DNA from: TK10-74A sp965263065
GTDB lineage: Bacteria; Chloroflexota; Dehalococcoidia; Bin125
NCBI GenBank assembly: GCA_965263065.1
Contig: CBDHGH010000003.1
Coordinates: forward strand, 1 to 64,000
Length of the DNA: 64,000 bases
Direction of reading: 5' to 3'
The position numbers and the translations under genes are program-made. Below are positions 10,293-18,833 of the stretch, one piece after another; the stretch's first letter is position 1; each line of letters begins with the position of its first letter. Under the pieces are notes generated by a model that did no database searches, had not been told where the DNA came from, and saw only the letters and a program-made list of their open reading frames with translations.

Positions 10293-11240
10293 TCAGCCTT
10301 CGAAGAAGCGGCGGGGGTTGTCGACGGTGAGCTGCTCGCAGACCGCCGCGCTCACGCCGCGCTCGCGCAGGCCGGGCAGGAAGCGCTTGTGGATGAACTG
10401 GATGCCGTCCGGGTTCATCGGACCCCACTCCTTGTCCCGGAACGCCGTGGGCGCCAGGGCGATGCCCAGCGGGTAGTCGTGCGAGAGGATCAACTGGTCC
10501 GCGTAACCCCGCTCGATCAGGGCGGCGCAGGTGCCGGCGCGCACGGCGAAGGGCGGGTCGGGCATGGGCAGGCGGTCCAGGCCCACCCAATAGCCCTTGT
10601 CCATCAGCCCGGTGAGGTAGTGCATCGAGTCGGTGTCGTCGCTGTGGCCGATGATCACGTGCCGGGGGGCGACGCCCTCCTCCTCGAAGACCTCCGCCTG
10701 GCGAAAGCCGATCTCCAGCTTCGCGCCCGCGTGCGTCGTGATCGGGACGCCGGTCGCGAGGTGCGCCCGCGCGACGGCCCGCGCCGCCTTCTCGCCGAAG
10801 CGCGAGAGCCGGGGCGTGTCGTCGTTGGCGAGCTTGAGGATGCCCGCCTTGATGGTCGTGCCCTCGATGCCCTGCTCGATCTCCTTGACGAACAGCGCCG
10901 TCAGCTCCTCGACGGTGCGGGCGGCCATCGAGCGCGAGGGGTCGAGCCAGTGCCCGGTGCAGGCGATGATGTTCACGCCGCTGCGCTCGGCGACGTCGCG
11001 GATCAGGCGGATGTCCCGGCCGAGGTCGATGGTCGTCACGTCCACGAAGGTCCGCAGGCCGCCCGCCTTGGCGTCGGCGAGGATGCCGGCGACGCGCTCG
11101 ATGTGGGCCTCGCGCCCGCCGAACAACTCCGGCCAGGCCTGCCAGACGCCGGCCGAGCCGGCGGCCACGTGCTCGTGCATCAGCGTGAACCCGAGGTCGG
11201 CGCTGTCGATCGGGCCGAGAACGCCGTTGATCGTGGACAT
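10293..11240 (-). CDS. Phosphotriesterase-family amidohydrolase (lactonase-like)
   Basis: 315 residues with a full binuclear-metal set for the PTE family: HEH at residues 22-24, the carboxylated lysine Lys131 in TIKAGILK, His170, His199 (IIGHSDD) and Asp255 (ILSHDYPLG). Members hydrolyse phosphotriesters, but many natural ones are lactonases or resiniferatoxin-hydrolase-like esterases; nothing here separates these. The ATG at 11240 is 84 bases from a divergent MBL hydrolase. It forms a likely two-gene unit with the downstream CoA-transferase, so hydrolysis followed by CoA transfer is plausible. Confidence 0.88.
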   Translation of the reverse strand: MSTINGVLGPIDSADLGFTLMHEHVAAGSAGVWQAWPELFGGREAHIERVAGILADAKAGGLRTFVDVTTIDLGRDIRLIRDVAERSGVNIIACTGHWLDPSRSMAARTVEELTALFVKEIEQGIEGTTIKAGILKLANDDTPRLSRFGEKAARAVARAHLATGVPITTHAGAKLEIGFRQAEVFEEEGVAPRHVIIGHSDDTDSMHYLTGLMDKGYWVGLDRLPMPDPPFAVRAGTCAALIERGYADQLILSHDYPLGIALAPTAFRDKEWGPMNPDGIQFIHKRFLPGLRERGVSAAVCEQLTVDNPRRFFEG

Positions 11241-11324
11241 GCGTCACATCCCTCCGTGCGCACTGGCGGCGGCGCCCGCGCGCCGGTCCGTGCCCGGGGG
11301 GCAGTCTAGCCCTAGCATGCCCCA

Positions 11325-12263
11325 ATGACCGCATCGACCGGGCCGCTGGCGGCGCTGACGTTCGGCGAGGCGCGGGTGACGCCCGTCGTGGAGTTGATCA
11401 TGCCGACGTCGGTGCGCTGGCTGCTGCCGGAACACCCCGACCCGCGCGCCCTGCGCGACGCCGCCGCGGCGTGGCTGCGCCCGCGCTTCATGAACGAGCG
11501 CGGGCACCTGCTGCAGACGATGCAGGCCTTCGTCGTGGAGGCCGACGGGCTGACGGTGGTCGTGGATACGGGCATCGGCAACGACAAGGAGCGCCCGGGC
11601 GCCGCCCCGGAGTGGCACCGGCGCTCGGGCCCGTTCCTGGATGACTTCCGGGCGGCCGGCTTCGATCCGGGCGCGGTGGACCTGGTCGTCTGCACGCACA
11701 TGCACGTCGATCATGTGGGCTGGAACACGCGGCTCATCGACGGGGCCTGGCTGCCGACGTTCGCCAATGCGCGCTACATCTTCGCGCAGCGGGAGTACGA
11801 CTATTGGCGGGCGGAATCGGGAGGGCCGGGCGCCGCGTCCGAGGCTCCCCCGGAAGGCATCCCGGCGCACGGGGCCGCCTTCGACGACAGCGTGGCGCCG
11901 ATCGTGGCGGCGGGGCGGGCGGACCTCGTCGACGCGGAGCACCGGCTGTCGGCGTCGCTGCGGCTGACGTCGAGTGCGGGGCACACGCCGGGACACATGA
12001 CGCTGGAGGTGCGATCGGGGGGCGCGCGGGCGCTGCTGATCGGCGACGCCATGCACAGCCCCGTCCAGTGCGCCGCTCCGGACGCGCGGCCGGCGCTGGA
12101 CACGCCCGAGTTCGCGCCCGCGGCGCGGCAGCGTCGCCGGGCGATCCTGGAGGACGTGGCCGACACGGAGGCGGTGATCGCCGGATCGCACTTCCCGCCG
12201 CCGGGCTTCGGCCGCGTGCTGCGCGACGGTGGGGCCTTCCGCTTCGAGCCGGTGGGGGGCTGA
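11325..12263 (+). CDS. MBL-fold metallo-hydrolase
   Basis: 312 residues. The zinc motif HMHVDH is at residues 125-130, with the later ligands in SSAGHTPGHM, GDAMHS and the final GSHFPPPG. The order resembles the N-acyl homoserine lactonase/PQQB-like branch of the superfamily, with Tyr-rich QREYDYW after the first ligands. The ATG at 11325 is divergent from the PTE gene. It is probably a hydrolase of esters, lactones or thioesters; the substrate is not predictable. A small membrane-protein gene follows after 2 bases. Confidence 0.85.
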   Translation: MTASTGPLAALTFGEARVTPVVELIMPTSVRWLLPEHPDPRALRDAAAAWLRPRFMNERGHLLQTMQAFVVEADGLTVVVDTGIGNDKERPGAAPEWHRRSGPFLDDFRAAGFDPGAVDLVVCTHMHVDHVGWNTRLIDGAWLPTFANARYIFAQREYDYWRAESGGPGAASEAPPEGIPAHGAAFDDSVAPIVAAGRADLVDAEHRLSASLRLTSSAGHTPGHMTLEVRSGGARALLIGDAMHSPVQCAAPDARPALDTPEFAPAARQRRRAILEDVADTEAVIAGSHFPPPGFGRVLRDGGAFRFEPVGG

Positions 12264-12265
12264 CG

Positions 12266-12703
12266 ATGTCCGCCTGGCAGCGGCTGCGCGCGCTCCTGGT
12301 CCGGCCCGCGGCGGAGGCCGGACCACAGTCGACGGACTACCTGTGGAACCCGAGCGACGCACGCTCCTTCGACGCCCTGCGCCGCTCCGGGGATTCCCGG
12401 CTGGCCGCGCCCCGGCCGCGCCCACGGCCGGCCCGGCCCGCCGCCGTGCATTCGGAGGTCGGCGGGGGGGCGGTCCCGCTGGAGGAGTTGCCGGCGGCCC
12501 CGCCCGAACCGTCGCCCTTGCTGCGACGCCGGTCGGTCGTGCTGGGCGGCTCGTTGGTGGTGGGAGCGCTGCTGGCGCTGGTGGTCGGAACGGCGATCGG
12601 CGCGTTCGGATCGGGGACGACGGAGGCCGATGTCGAGGCGGCCTTCGAGTCGGGCTTCGCCGACGGGCAAGCGGCCGCCGGGGAAGGGGCGGAGGGCGGC
12701 TAG
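12266..12703 (+). CDS. Hypothetical single-pass membrane protein
   Basis: 145 residues beginning 2 bases after the MBL hydrolase stop (ATG 12266), so the two are probably co-translated. The N-terminal 85 residues are Pro/Arg/Ala-rich and hydrophilic. One hydrophobic helix follows (SVVLGGSLVVGALLALVVG), then a short acidic tail rich in Glu, Ala and Gly. No domain is recognised. The layout suggests a bitopic protein with a disordered cytosolic part. Confidence 0.6.
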   Translation: MSAWQRLRALLVRPAAEAGPQSTDYLWNPSDARSFDALRRSGDSRLAAPRPRPRPARPAAVHSEVGGGAVPLEELPAAPPEPSPLLRRRSVVLGGSLVVGALLALVVGTAIGAFGSGTTEADVEAAFESGFADGQAAAGEGAEGG

Positions 12704-12726
12704 CCGCCTCCGACTCCGGGCAGAAG

Positions 12727-13539
12727 CTACTCCGTGAAGTAGCCCCCGTCCGGGTGCAGGATCTCGCCGGTGAAGTAGGACGACTCGTCGCAGGCCAGGA
12801 AGAGCGCCGCATCCGCGATCTCGCGCGGCTGGCCCAGGCGACCCATCGGCACGTCGGCAAGCAGGGTGCGGTTCAGTTCCTCGTTCTCCTGCACTCCGCG
12901 CGTCATGTTCGTCTCGACGTACCCAGGACCGATCGCGTTGACGCGGATTCGCTCCTGGACCAGTTCCAGCGCCGCGACCTTGGTCAGCATCCACACACCG
13001 GCCTTGGAGACGGCGTAGGCGGAGTTGCCCGCGGGCGCACGCTTGGCGTAGATCGAGGCGATGTTGATGATCGACCCGCCGCGGCCCTGCTCGATCATCC
13101 GCTGCGCCACGGCGCGATCGGTCAGCATGACGCCGGTCAGGTTCACGTCCAGCACCTTCCGCCAGTTGTCCAGCGGCTGCCGCGTGACGTGCCAATCGGC
13201 GGGCGATCGTTCCTTGCCGCGATATGCGTCCGGACCGCTCACGTAGCCGCCCCAGGAGATGCCCGCCGCGGCCAGGCAGACGTCCACGCCGCCGAACGCG
13301 TCGGCGGCGGCCTGCACCATCGCCTCGCAGTCCGCCTCGCTGGTCGTGTCGGTGCGGATGAAGCGGGCGTCGCGGCCGGCCGCGCGGACCAGCCGCACCG
13401 TCTCCTCGCCCTGCGCGGCGTCGAGGTCGGCGACGACGACGTCGGCGCCCTCCTCCGCGAAGCGGACGCAGCAGGCGCGACCGATCCCGTTCGCGCCGCC
13501 GGTGACGATGGCGACTTTGTCCTGCAGGCGACCGGCCAT
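12727..13539 (-). CDS. Short-chain dehydrogenase/reductase
   Basis: A 270-residue classical SDR: TGGANGIG at residues 14-21, VADLDA after beta-2 (Asp suggests NAD(H) preference), the NIAS active-site serine strand, the YAVSK catalytic pair and the IGPGYVETNM loop. The usual NNAG is LAAAG here. A loop of about 20 extra residues (GPDAYRGKERSPADW) lies before the VNLTG helix. AGAGGA lies 6 bases before the ATG. It is the second gene on the minus strand after the small SCP2-like gene. It is probably an alcohol or 3-oxoacyl oxidoreductase; the substrate is unknown. Confidence 0.87.
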   Translation of the reverse strand: MAGRLQDKVAIVTGGANGIGRACCVRFAEEGADVVVADLDAAQGEETVRLVRAAGRDARFIRTDTTSEADCEAMVQAAADAFGGVDVCLAAAGISWGGYVSGPDAYRGKERSPADWHVTRQPLDNWRKVLDVNLTGVMLTDRAVAQRMIEQGRGGSIINIASIYAKRAPAGNSAYAVSKAGVWMLTKVAALELVQERIRVNAIGPGYVETNMTRGVQENEELNRTLLADVPMGRLGQPREIADAALFLACDESSYFTGEILHPDGGYFTE

Positions 13540-13558
13540 GATCTGTCCTCTCTCCGCA

Positions 13559-13606
13559 GCCCGGGCCGTAGCTCGGGCCGCAGCCCGGGCCGTAGCCCGG
13601 GCGATA
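13559..13606. repeat. 12-bp tandem repeat, four units
   Basis: Four consecutive 12-mers with consensus gcccgggccgta occupy the gap between two minus-strand genes, 20-67 bases upstream of the SDR start. The first and third units are identical; the second and fourth differ at two or three positions. Each unit holds a CCCGGG-type palindrome, so the array could also fold as RNA. Confidence 0.7.
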
Positions 13607-13614
13607 TGCCGCGG

Positions 13615-14061
13615 CTATGCGGTGATGCGGCCCATCTCGTCGTGCACGCCTTCGAAGATGGCGGCCGTGGGGATGCGGGGGCCGTCCATCGTCAGCCGGC
13701 CGGCCTTGATCGCGGCTCGCGCCAAGTCGCTGAGCTCCTTCGCCCGCGCCGGGTCGCCATCCACGACGTAGCGCGCCAACTCCTGGATCGTCGCGTAGGT
13801 TCCGACGATGCGGTAGTCGACGTCGTCGGCGGGCCGGCGGTGGAACTCGAAGCCGCCTGGGCCGACGCGGAGGTGGAAGCCGATCGTGCCGCCGGGCGCG
13901 AGATGCGCGGGCGCCTCGGTGTACGCCTCCGACATCGAATAGGGCGTGGCGAGCTGCTCGGGCGGGGCCGCCTCCGCGCGGCGGCGCATGGCGCGCTCCA
14001 GGGCGTCGATCCAGGCCGGGCTGCCGAACTCGACTGACTGCGGGGTGGGCGCGTCGCTCAT
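13615..14061 (-). CDS. Hypothetical SCP2-like small protein
   Basis: 148 residues. It starts MSDAPTPQSVEFGSPAWID and contains alternating strands and helices (IGFHLRVGPGGFEF, YRIVGTYATI, LARYVVDGDP, IKAGRLTMDG). This resembles the sterol-carrier-protein-2 pattern, where a hydrophobic cavity binds lipids or acyl-CoA. The assignment is by pattern only. It lies upstream of the SDR on the same strand, with a repeat-bearing spacer between, and is divergent from the ThuA-like gene. Confidence 0.6.
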   Translation of the reverse strand: MSDAPTPQSVEFGSPAWIDALERAMRRRAEAAPPEQLATPYSMSEAYTEAPAHLAPGGTIGFHLRVGPGGFEFHRRPADDVDYRIVGTYATIQELARYVVDGDPARAKELSDLARAAIKAGRLTMDGPRIPTAAIFEGVHDEMGRITA

Positions 14062-14265
14062 CGGTCCTCCTCCCCCGGCTCAATTGGGGCGCTGCGAAGC
14101 CGGGGCATGCGCAGTCTAGGGGACGCGGGATCGCGCGTCCGGGGGGAGCGCCCGGCGGGGCAGGCTTCCCAGCGCGGGCCGTCGCTCGTAGCATGGGCGC
14201 GCCCGATGGTCCCGCACACGGCCCGAATGCCGGCCGTGGCGCGTCACTGCGGGGAAGGAGTCACG

Positions 14266-15087
14266 ATGACCACTCCAATTCGCGCGCATGTGATCGTGGG
14301 CGGCTTCCCGCCGGGGCAGCACGCCGGCCACGACATGGACTACGCCCGGCTGCGCATCCTGCAGGCCCTGCAGGCCAACGAGAACGTCCACGCGACGGTG
14401 AGCCCCGACTACACCGACTGCCACCGCTGGATCCGCGACTGCCAACTGCTGGTGACGTACGTCGCGGGCCCCTACGCGGACGACCATCAGGCCGGCGTGA
14501 TGCGTGACTGGATCGCCGACGGCGGGCGCTGGCTGGCGCTGCACGGCAGCACCGGCGGCAAGGCGGCGCGGCTCAACGGCGAGGGCACGCGCCGCCGGAT
14601 GGTGAAGGCCTCCTACCACGACGCGCTGGGCGGGTTCTTCATGACCCACCCGCCCATCCGTGAGTTCCAGGTGGACGTGCCCGACCGCGACCACATCCTC
14701 ACGCACAACCTGCCGGAGTCGTTCCGGATCAAGGACGAGCCCTACATGATCGAGGTCCTGCACCCGGAGACGCGGGTGCTGCTCTCGACGTCGGAGGTGC
14801 CGCCGCCGCCGGCGGAGACGCAGGAGCTCTACGGCGGCGACACGTCGCTGCTGCCCGACGGCAAGTCGCGGGCGCTGGGCTTCGTGCGGGAGATCGGCGT
14901 GGGCTCGATTGCCTACATCGCGCCGGGCCACTGCCACTCGCCGCTGACGAACATGCAGCCCTCGGTGGACGCCAGCATCTCGCCGGACGAGGTGCCGCCG
15001 CTGCGCTTCCGCGGCCCCTGGGAGACCGAGCCCTACGAGACGCTGGTCGGCAACGCGATCGCCTGGGGCACCGGCGTCGAGGGGTAA
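14266..15087 (+). CDS. ThuA-like (class I glutamine amidotransferase fold) protein
   Basis: 273 residues from ATG 14266, with an unusually strong ribosome-binding site (GGGGAAGGAG ending 5 bases before the start). The N-terminus (IRAHVIVGGFPPGQHAGHD), CQLLVTYVAGPYADDHQ, and GGRWLALHGSTGG follow the ThuA/trehalose-utilisation fold, where the usual nucleophile elbow becomes LHGS. His-containing segments (SYHDALGG, PGHCHSPL) could bind a metal. ThuA homologues act in sugar metabolism, but no sugar genes adjoin. The gene stands alone, divergent from the SCP2-like gene. Confidence 0.8.
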   Translation: MTTPIRAHVIVGGFPPGQHAGHDMDYARLRILQALQANENVHATVSPDYTDCHRWIRDCQLLVTYVAGPYADDHQAGVMRDWIADGGRWLALHGSTGGKAARLNGEGTRRRMVKASYHDALGGFFMTHPPIREFQVDVPDRDHILTHNLPESFRIKDEPYMIEVLHPETRVLLSTSEVPPPPAETQELYGGDTSLLPDGKSRALGFVREIGVGSIAYIAPGHCHSPLTNMQPSVDASISPDEVPPLRFRGPWETEPYETLVGNAIAWGTGVEG

Positions 15088-15146
15088 CCGCCGCTCCGAC
15101 GGATGACGTGTCGCAGCCCGCGCAGGTGATATGGGCGTCCGCTCGC

Positions 15147-15419
15147 TCAGCCGCCGCCGCGTTGCAGCTTCGCCATCAGCACCGGCTCCAGCGCGGCGAT
15201 GGCGGCCGCGTCGCCGTCCAGACGGATGTTCAGTTGCGTCAGCGTCAGCGTGCCGCCGGGCAGCCGCACCGGCTCGGCGCTCCAGGAGACCGCGTAGCCG
15301 TCGCCGGTCATGCGGGGGGCTGCGTCGCCGTCGTCATCAGCAGCCGCGCCGAGCTCGGCCAAGTACGCGCGCAGCAGCCACTCCGGGACGCCGCGGATGT
15401 GCAGCTCGATCCGGCTCAC
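15147..15419 (-). CDS. Small protein downstream of MoaD-like gene (DUF1952-like)
   Basis: 90 residues from GTG 15419, 16 bases after the MoaD-like stop. It begins SRIELHIRGVPEWLLRAYLAE and ends with a helix (AAIAALEPVLMAKLQRGGG). The beta-alpha layout reminds me of the C-terminal domain of the Thermus MoaD-related protein (DUF1952), there fused behind the ubiquitin-like domain. If so, this is an unfused version. The call rests on recollection of the pattern and on context, not on a search. Confidence 0.5.
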   Translation of the reverse strand: MSRIELHIRGVPEWLLRAYLAELGAAADDDGDAAPRMTGDGYAVSWSAEPVRLPGGTLTLTQLNIRLDGDAAAIAALEPVLMAKLQRGGG

Positions 15420-15435
15420 GCCCGCTCACACCGAC

Positions 15436-15714
15436 TCATACGCCACCGGCGATGGGCGGGAAGATGTCGATCTCGGCGCCGGCCGGCACGGGGGCGCTCA
15501 GGCCGCCCACGTGGCGCACGTCGCGCCCGTCGAGCATGACCGCGACGTAGGGGCGGACCTCGCCGGCCTCGGAAAGCAGGCGCTCCCGCAGCGCGGGGAA
15601 GCGCCCGATCAGATCGTCGATCACGTCGGCGACGGTGGCCGCGTCGCGGTCGGGCAGCGACACGCTGCGGCCCCCGACGATCGGGCGCAGCGTCGCGTAG
15701 ACGCGAACCTCCAC
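15436..15714 (-). CDS. MoaD/ThiS-family ubiquitin-like sulfur carrier
   Basis: 92 residues (GTG 15714) with a beta-grasp pattern: MEVRVYATLRPIVGG, the TVADVIDDLIGRFPALRERL helix, and DIFPPIAGG near the end. In MoaD the C-terminal Gly-Gly is thiocarboxylated to deliver sulfur to molybdopterin or tungstopterin. Here a Val follows the Gly-Gly before the stop, so a processing step may be needed. It lies 22 bases after the aldehyde oxidoreductase stop, the usual position of MoaD-like partners of tungsten enzymes. Confidence 0.85.
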   Translation of the reverse strand: MEVRVYATLRPIVGGRSVSLPDRDAATVADVIDDLIGRFPALRERLLSEAGEVRPYVAVMLDGRDVRHVGGLSAPVPAGAEIDIFPPIAGGV

Positions 15715-15736
15715 GGCCGCTGCCGGCCGTCGCGCC

Positions 15737-17542
15737 TCAGGCGATGCTGAGCTCCTGCAGCTTGGCGTCCGGCACCACGCCGTCCTCCCAGCCGCGCGCC
15801 TCGTAGTACTCGGCCTTCATCTCGTCCAGCTCGCAGACCGAGTTCGCGGCGGCGCCGGTGCCGGGCTCCTTGAGGAAGCGCTCCGGCAAGGAGTCGTCCT
15901 TGCCGTCGAAGCCGGCCAGGTTGTTGAAGCGCCGCTCCAGGTTGTAGATGCGCTCGCCGGTGGTCATGACCTCCTCCTCGCTGAAGGGGATGCCGACGAT
16001 CGCCTCGTACTGCTGGGCGTACTCCGCGGCGCCCTCGGCGAAGGCGGAGAACTTGCAGAGGTCCAGCGAGTCGCCGAAGGCGTGCAGGTCCTGGAAGATC
16101 TTGAGCAGCGCGCCCTTGCCCTCCCAGGCCAGGGGGTCCGTCTTGACGGGGATGCCCAGGATCTCGGAGGCCGGGGTGTAGCCGCGCAGGTGGCAGGCGC
16201 CGCGGTTGCTGGTCGCGTAGCCCAGGCCCTCGCCCTTGAGGGCGCGGGGGTCGTAGGCGGCGACGGCCTGGCCCTTGACGGCCATCGCGATCTCGGGGTG
16301 GCCGTAGGAGGCGGCGGCCTGCGCCGTGCCCAGGCCCAGGGCGTCGCCCGGGCCCTCGCGCATCGCCATCTGCTCGGCCAGCTTGACCATGCCGGCGCCG
16401 TCGCCCCAGCCAAGACCGGGTCCGGGGACGTACCCCTTCTCGCTGGCCTCCATGTACATCGAGATGACGTTGCCGATCTCGATCGCGTCCATGCCGTGGT
16501 CGTTGCACTGGTCGATGACCTTGGCGACCACGCCGACGTCGTCGTTGCCGCAGTTGGCCCCCAGCGACCAGGCCGGCTCGTACTCGAAGGACTCCATGCG
16601 CAGGCCCTTGTAGGGGCCCTCGGTGATCTCGACTTCCTTCTTGCAGGCCACCGGGCAGGCGTGGCAGGTGGGCTCGCTGACCAGGACCGTCTCGCGGATC
16701 GTCTCGCCGCTGAGCTTCTCCGCGCCCTCGAAGGTGGTCGTCTGCGAGTTTCGGGTGCCCATGCCGCCCATCGCGTTGACGACGTTGGTGAGCACGTTCG
16801 TGCCGTAGACGGAGAGGCCGCCGGTGTTGGGGCCGGTGACCTCGCTGTCCATGATGGCCTTGAGCGCGACCCGGTGGGCGGCCCGCCACTTCTCGCGGTC
16901 CGCGGCCTTGGGCATCGTGCTGCGGTCGCCCTTGACCACGACCGCCTTGAGGTTCTTCATCCCCGCCACGGTGCCGGTGCCGCCGCGCCCGGAGACACGG
17001 TCGTCCTCGTTGACGAAGCAGGAGAACAGCACCCCGTTCTCGCCCGCCTGGCCGATCGCCATGACGGAGAGGTTCTTGCCGTAGCGGTCGTTCAGGATCG
17101 AGATCGTCTCATGCACGCCCTTGCCCCAGAGGTCGCCGGCCGGCCGCAACTCGACGACGCCGTTCTCGGCGTAGGCGTAGACGGGCTCCGCCGACTTCCC
17201 GGTGAAGAGCACCGCATCGAAGCCGGCCCAGCGCAGCCGCGCCGCGCTCCAGCCGCCCATGTGGCTGTCGACGACCGTGCCGGTCAGCGGCGATTTGGTG
17301 ACGATGGCCAGGCGGCCGCTCATCGTCGCTTCCGTGCCGGTCAGCGGTCCGTTGACCAAGCCCAGCAGGTTGTCGGGGCTGCTGGGGTCGATGGTCGGAT
17401 CGTTGTCGTAGACGTACTTCACGCCCAGGCCGCGGGCGCCGATGTAGAGCCGCGCGTCCTCCTCGTTGATGCCTTCGTACTCAACGCTGCCGCTCGACAG
17501 GTCGATGCGTGCGACGTGGTTCGCGTATCCCCCCAGTGCCAT
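15737..17542 (-). CDS. aor: Aldehyde:ferredoxin oxidoreductase (tungstopterin) family
   Basis: A 601-residue, full-length AOR-family enzyme oxidising aldehydes to acids with ferredoxin. The Fe-S cluster set is intact: Cys293, Cys296 and Cys300 (CHACPVAC) and Cys496 (LDLCKFSAF). The N-terminal domain has RGLGVKYVYD, the GPLTGT and TKSPLTGTVVDSHMGG pterin-contact segments, and SGRGGTGTVAGMKNLKAV. The ATG at 17542 has GGGGGA 6 bases upstream. It leads an operon with a MoaD-like carrier and a small protein. The pterin-binding motifs suggest tungsten, but molybdenum cannot be excluded. It could recycle aldehydes formed by the nearby reductases and hydrolases. Confidence 0.93.
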   Translation of the reverse strand: MALGGYANHVARIDLSSGSVEYEGINEEDARLYIGARGLGVKYVYDNDPTIDPSSPDNLLGLVNGPLTGTEATMSGRLAIVTKSPLTGTVVDSHMGGWSAARLRWAGFDAVLFTGKSAEPVYAYAENGVVELRPAGDLWGKGVHETISILNDRYGKNLSVMAIGQAGENGVLFSCFVNEDDRVSGRGGTGTVAGMKNLKAVVVKGDRSTMPKAADREKWRAAHRVALKAIMDSEVTGPNTGGLSVYGTNVLTNVVNAMGGMGTRNSQTTTFEGAEKLSGETIRETVLVSEPTCHACPVACKKEVEITEGPYKGLRMESFEYEPAWSLGANCGNDDVGVVAKVIDQCNDHGMDAIEIGNVISMYMEASEKGYVPGPGLGWGDGAGMVKLAEQMAMREGPGDALGLGTAQAAASYGHPEIAMAVKGQAVAAYDPRALKGEGLGYATSNRGACHLRGYTPASEILGIPVKTDPLAWEGKGALLKIFQDLHAFGDSLDLCKFSAFAEGAAEYAQQYEAIVGIPFSEEEVMTTGERIYNLERRFNNLAGFDGKDDSLPERFLKEPGTGAAANSVCELDEMKAEYYEARGWEDGVVPDAKLQELSIA

Positions 17543-17687
17543 GGTGATCCCCCGTTTCGGCTGCGCAGCCCGCCGGTGCGGTTGCTGCGCCGATAATAGC
17601 CTGACTGCGCCTTCCGCGCGCGGGCGCGGCGCCCTGCTTCTCCGATGATCCCGCGATCCGGCCCTGGACGCGTTTCTGGACGCAACC

Positions 17688-18698
17688 CTAGACGCGGTGG
17701 CGATGCGGCCCGAAGGCGGCCTCGTAGAAGGGGGAGACCATGCGCCCGGGCGGCACGATGGCGTCGATGCGGGCGCGATCCTCGTCGCTGATCGTGACGG
17801 CGGCGGCGCCCAGGTTGTCCTGCAACTGCTCGACGGTGCGCGGGCCGATGATCGCGCTGGCGACGCCCGGCTGCTGCTCGCACCAGGCCAGCGCGAGCTG
17901 CGCCAGCGTGCAGCCCTTGTCGCGCGCGATCGGCGTGAGCGCGTCGACGATGTCGAAGAGGCCGTCCACCCAGCGCGCCTTCTGCTGGGCCCGCAGGCCG
18001 CCTTGGCCGAAGCGGCTGTCGGCGGGGGGCGGCTCGCCGCGGGAGTACTTGCCGGTCAGCAGCCCGCCGGCCAGCGGGCTCCAGGGGATCAGGCCGATGC
18101 CGTAGGTCTGCGCCATGGGGATCAGCTCCCGCTCGATGCGCCGGTCGAGGATGTTGTAGGGCGGCTGCTCGGTCACGAAGCGATTGAGGCCGTACTCCTT
18201 CGACGCCCAGAGCGCCTCGACGACCTGCCAGGCGGCGAAGGTGCTGCTGCCGATGTAGCGCACCTTGCCGGCGGTCACGAGGTCGTCGAGGGCGCGCAGC
18301 GTCTCGTCGATGGGGATGCCCGGCCGGGGGCGGTGGATCTGGTAGAGGTCGATGTAGTCGGTGTCCAGCCGGCGCAGGCTGGCCTCGCACTGCTGGATGA
18401 TGTGCCGGCGGCTGCTGCCCTGCATGTTGGGGTCCTCGGCGTCCATCACGCCGTGCACCTTGGTCGCCACGACGACGCGGTCGCGGGCGCCCAGCGTCTT
18501 CAGGGCGACGCCGGTGGCCTCCTCGCTGCGGCCCAGGTTGTAGACGTTGGCCGTGTCGAAGAAGTTGACGCCGCCGTCGAGGGCCTGCGCGACGATCTCG
18601 TTCGTCGCCTGCTGATCGGTACGGCCGCCGAACATCATGCAGCCCAGACAGATGCTGCTGACCTGCACGCCGGTGCGACCGAGCGGTCGGAACTCCAT
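17688..18698 (-). CDS. Aldo/keto reductase
   Basis: A 336-residue NADPH-dependent (alpha/beta)8 barrel. The catalytic tetrad is visible: Asp and Tyr in FFDTANVYNLGRSEE, Lys in VVATKVHG, His in DLYQIHRPRP. The PWSPLAGGLLTGKYSRGE loop is typical of the AKR11/12-like YghZ/MocA group. The ATG at 18698 is chosen over an upstream Met because GGAGG ends 8 bases before it. It is divergent from a second aldo/keto reductase (135 bases apart), so both may answer to one promoter region. Confidence 0.9.
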   Translation of the reverse strand: MEFRPLGRTGVQVSSICLGCMMFGGRTDQQATNEIVAQALDGGVNFFDTANVYNLGRSEEATGVALKTLGARDRVVVATKVHGVMDAEDPNMQGSSRRHIIQQCEASLRRLDTDYIDLYQIHRPRPGIPIDETLRALDDLVTAGKVRYIGSSTFAAWQVVEALWASKEYGLNRFVTEQPPYNILDRRIERELIPMAQTYGIGLIPWSPLAGGLLTGKYSRGEPPPADSRFGQGGLRAQQKARWVDGLFDIVDALTPIARDKGCTLAQLALAWCEQQPGVASAIIGPRTVEQLQDNLGAAAVTISDEDRARIDAIVPPGRMVSPFYEAAFGPHRHRV

Positions 18699-18833
18699 GT
18701 CGTCTGCCTCCACATCTTCACGGCGATCGACGGTGATTGGCGCCGCCGGACTCGGAGTCTAGTCGCCGGCGCCCGTAGCCGTGCGCTAGCGTCGAGTCAC
18801 AGGCGACAGGCGCAGGGATCGGAGCAGGCGGCG

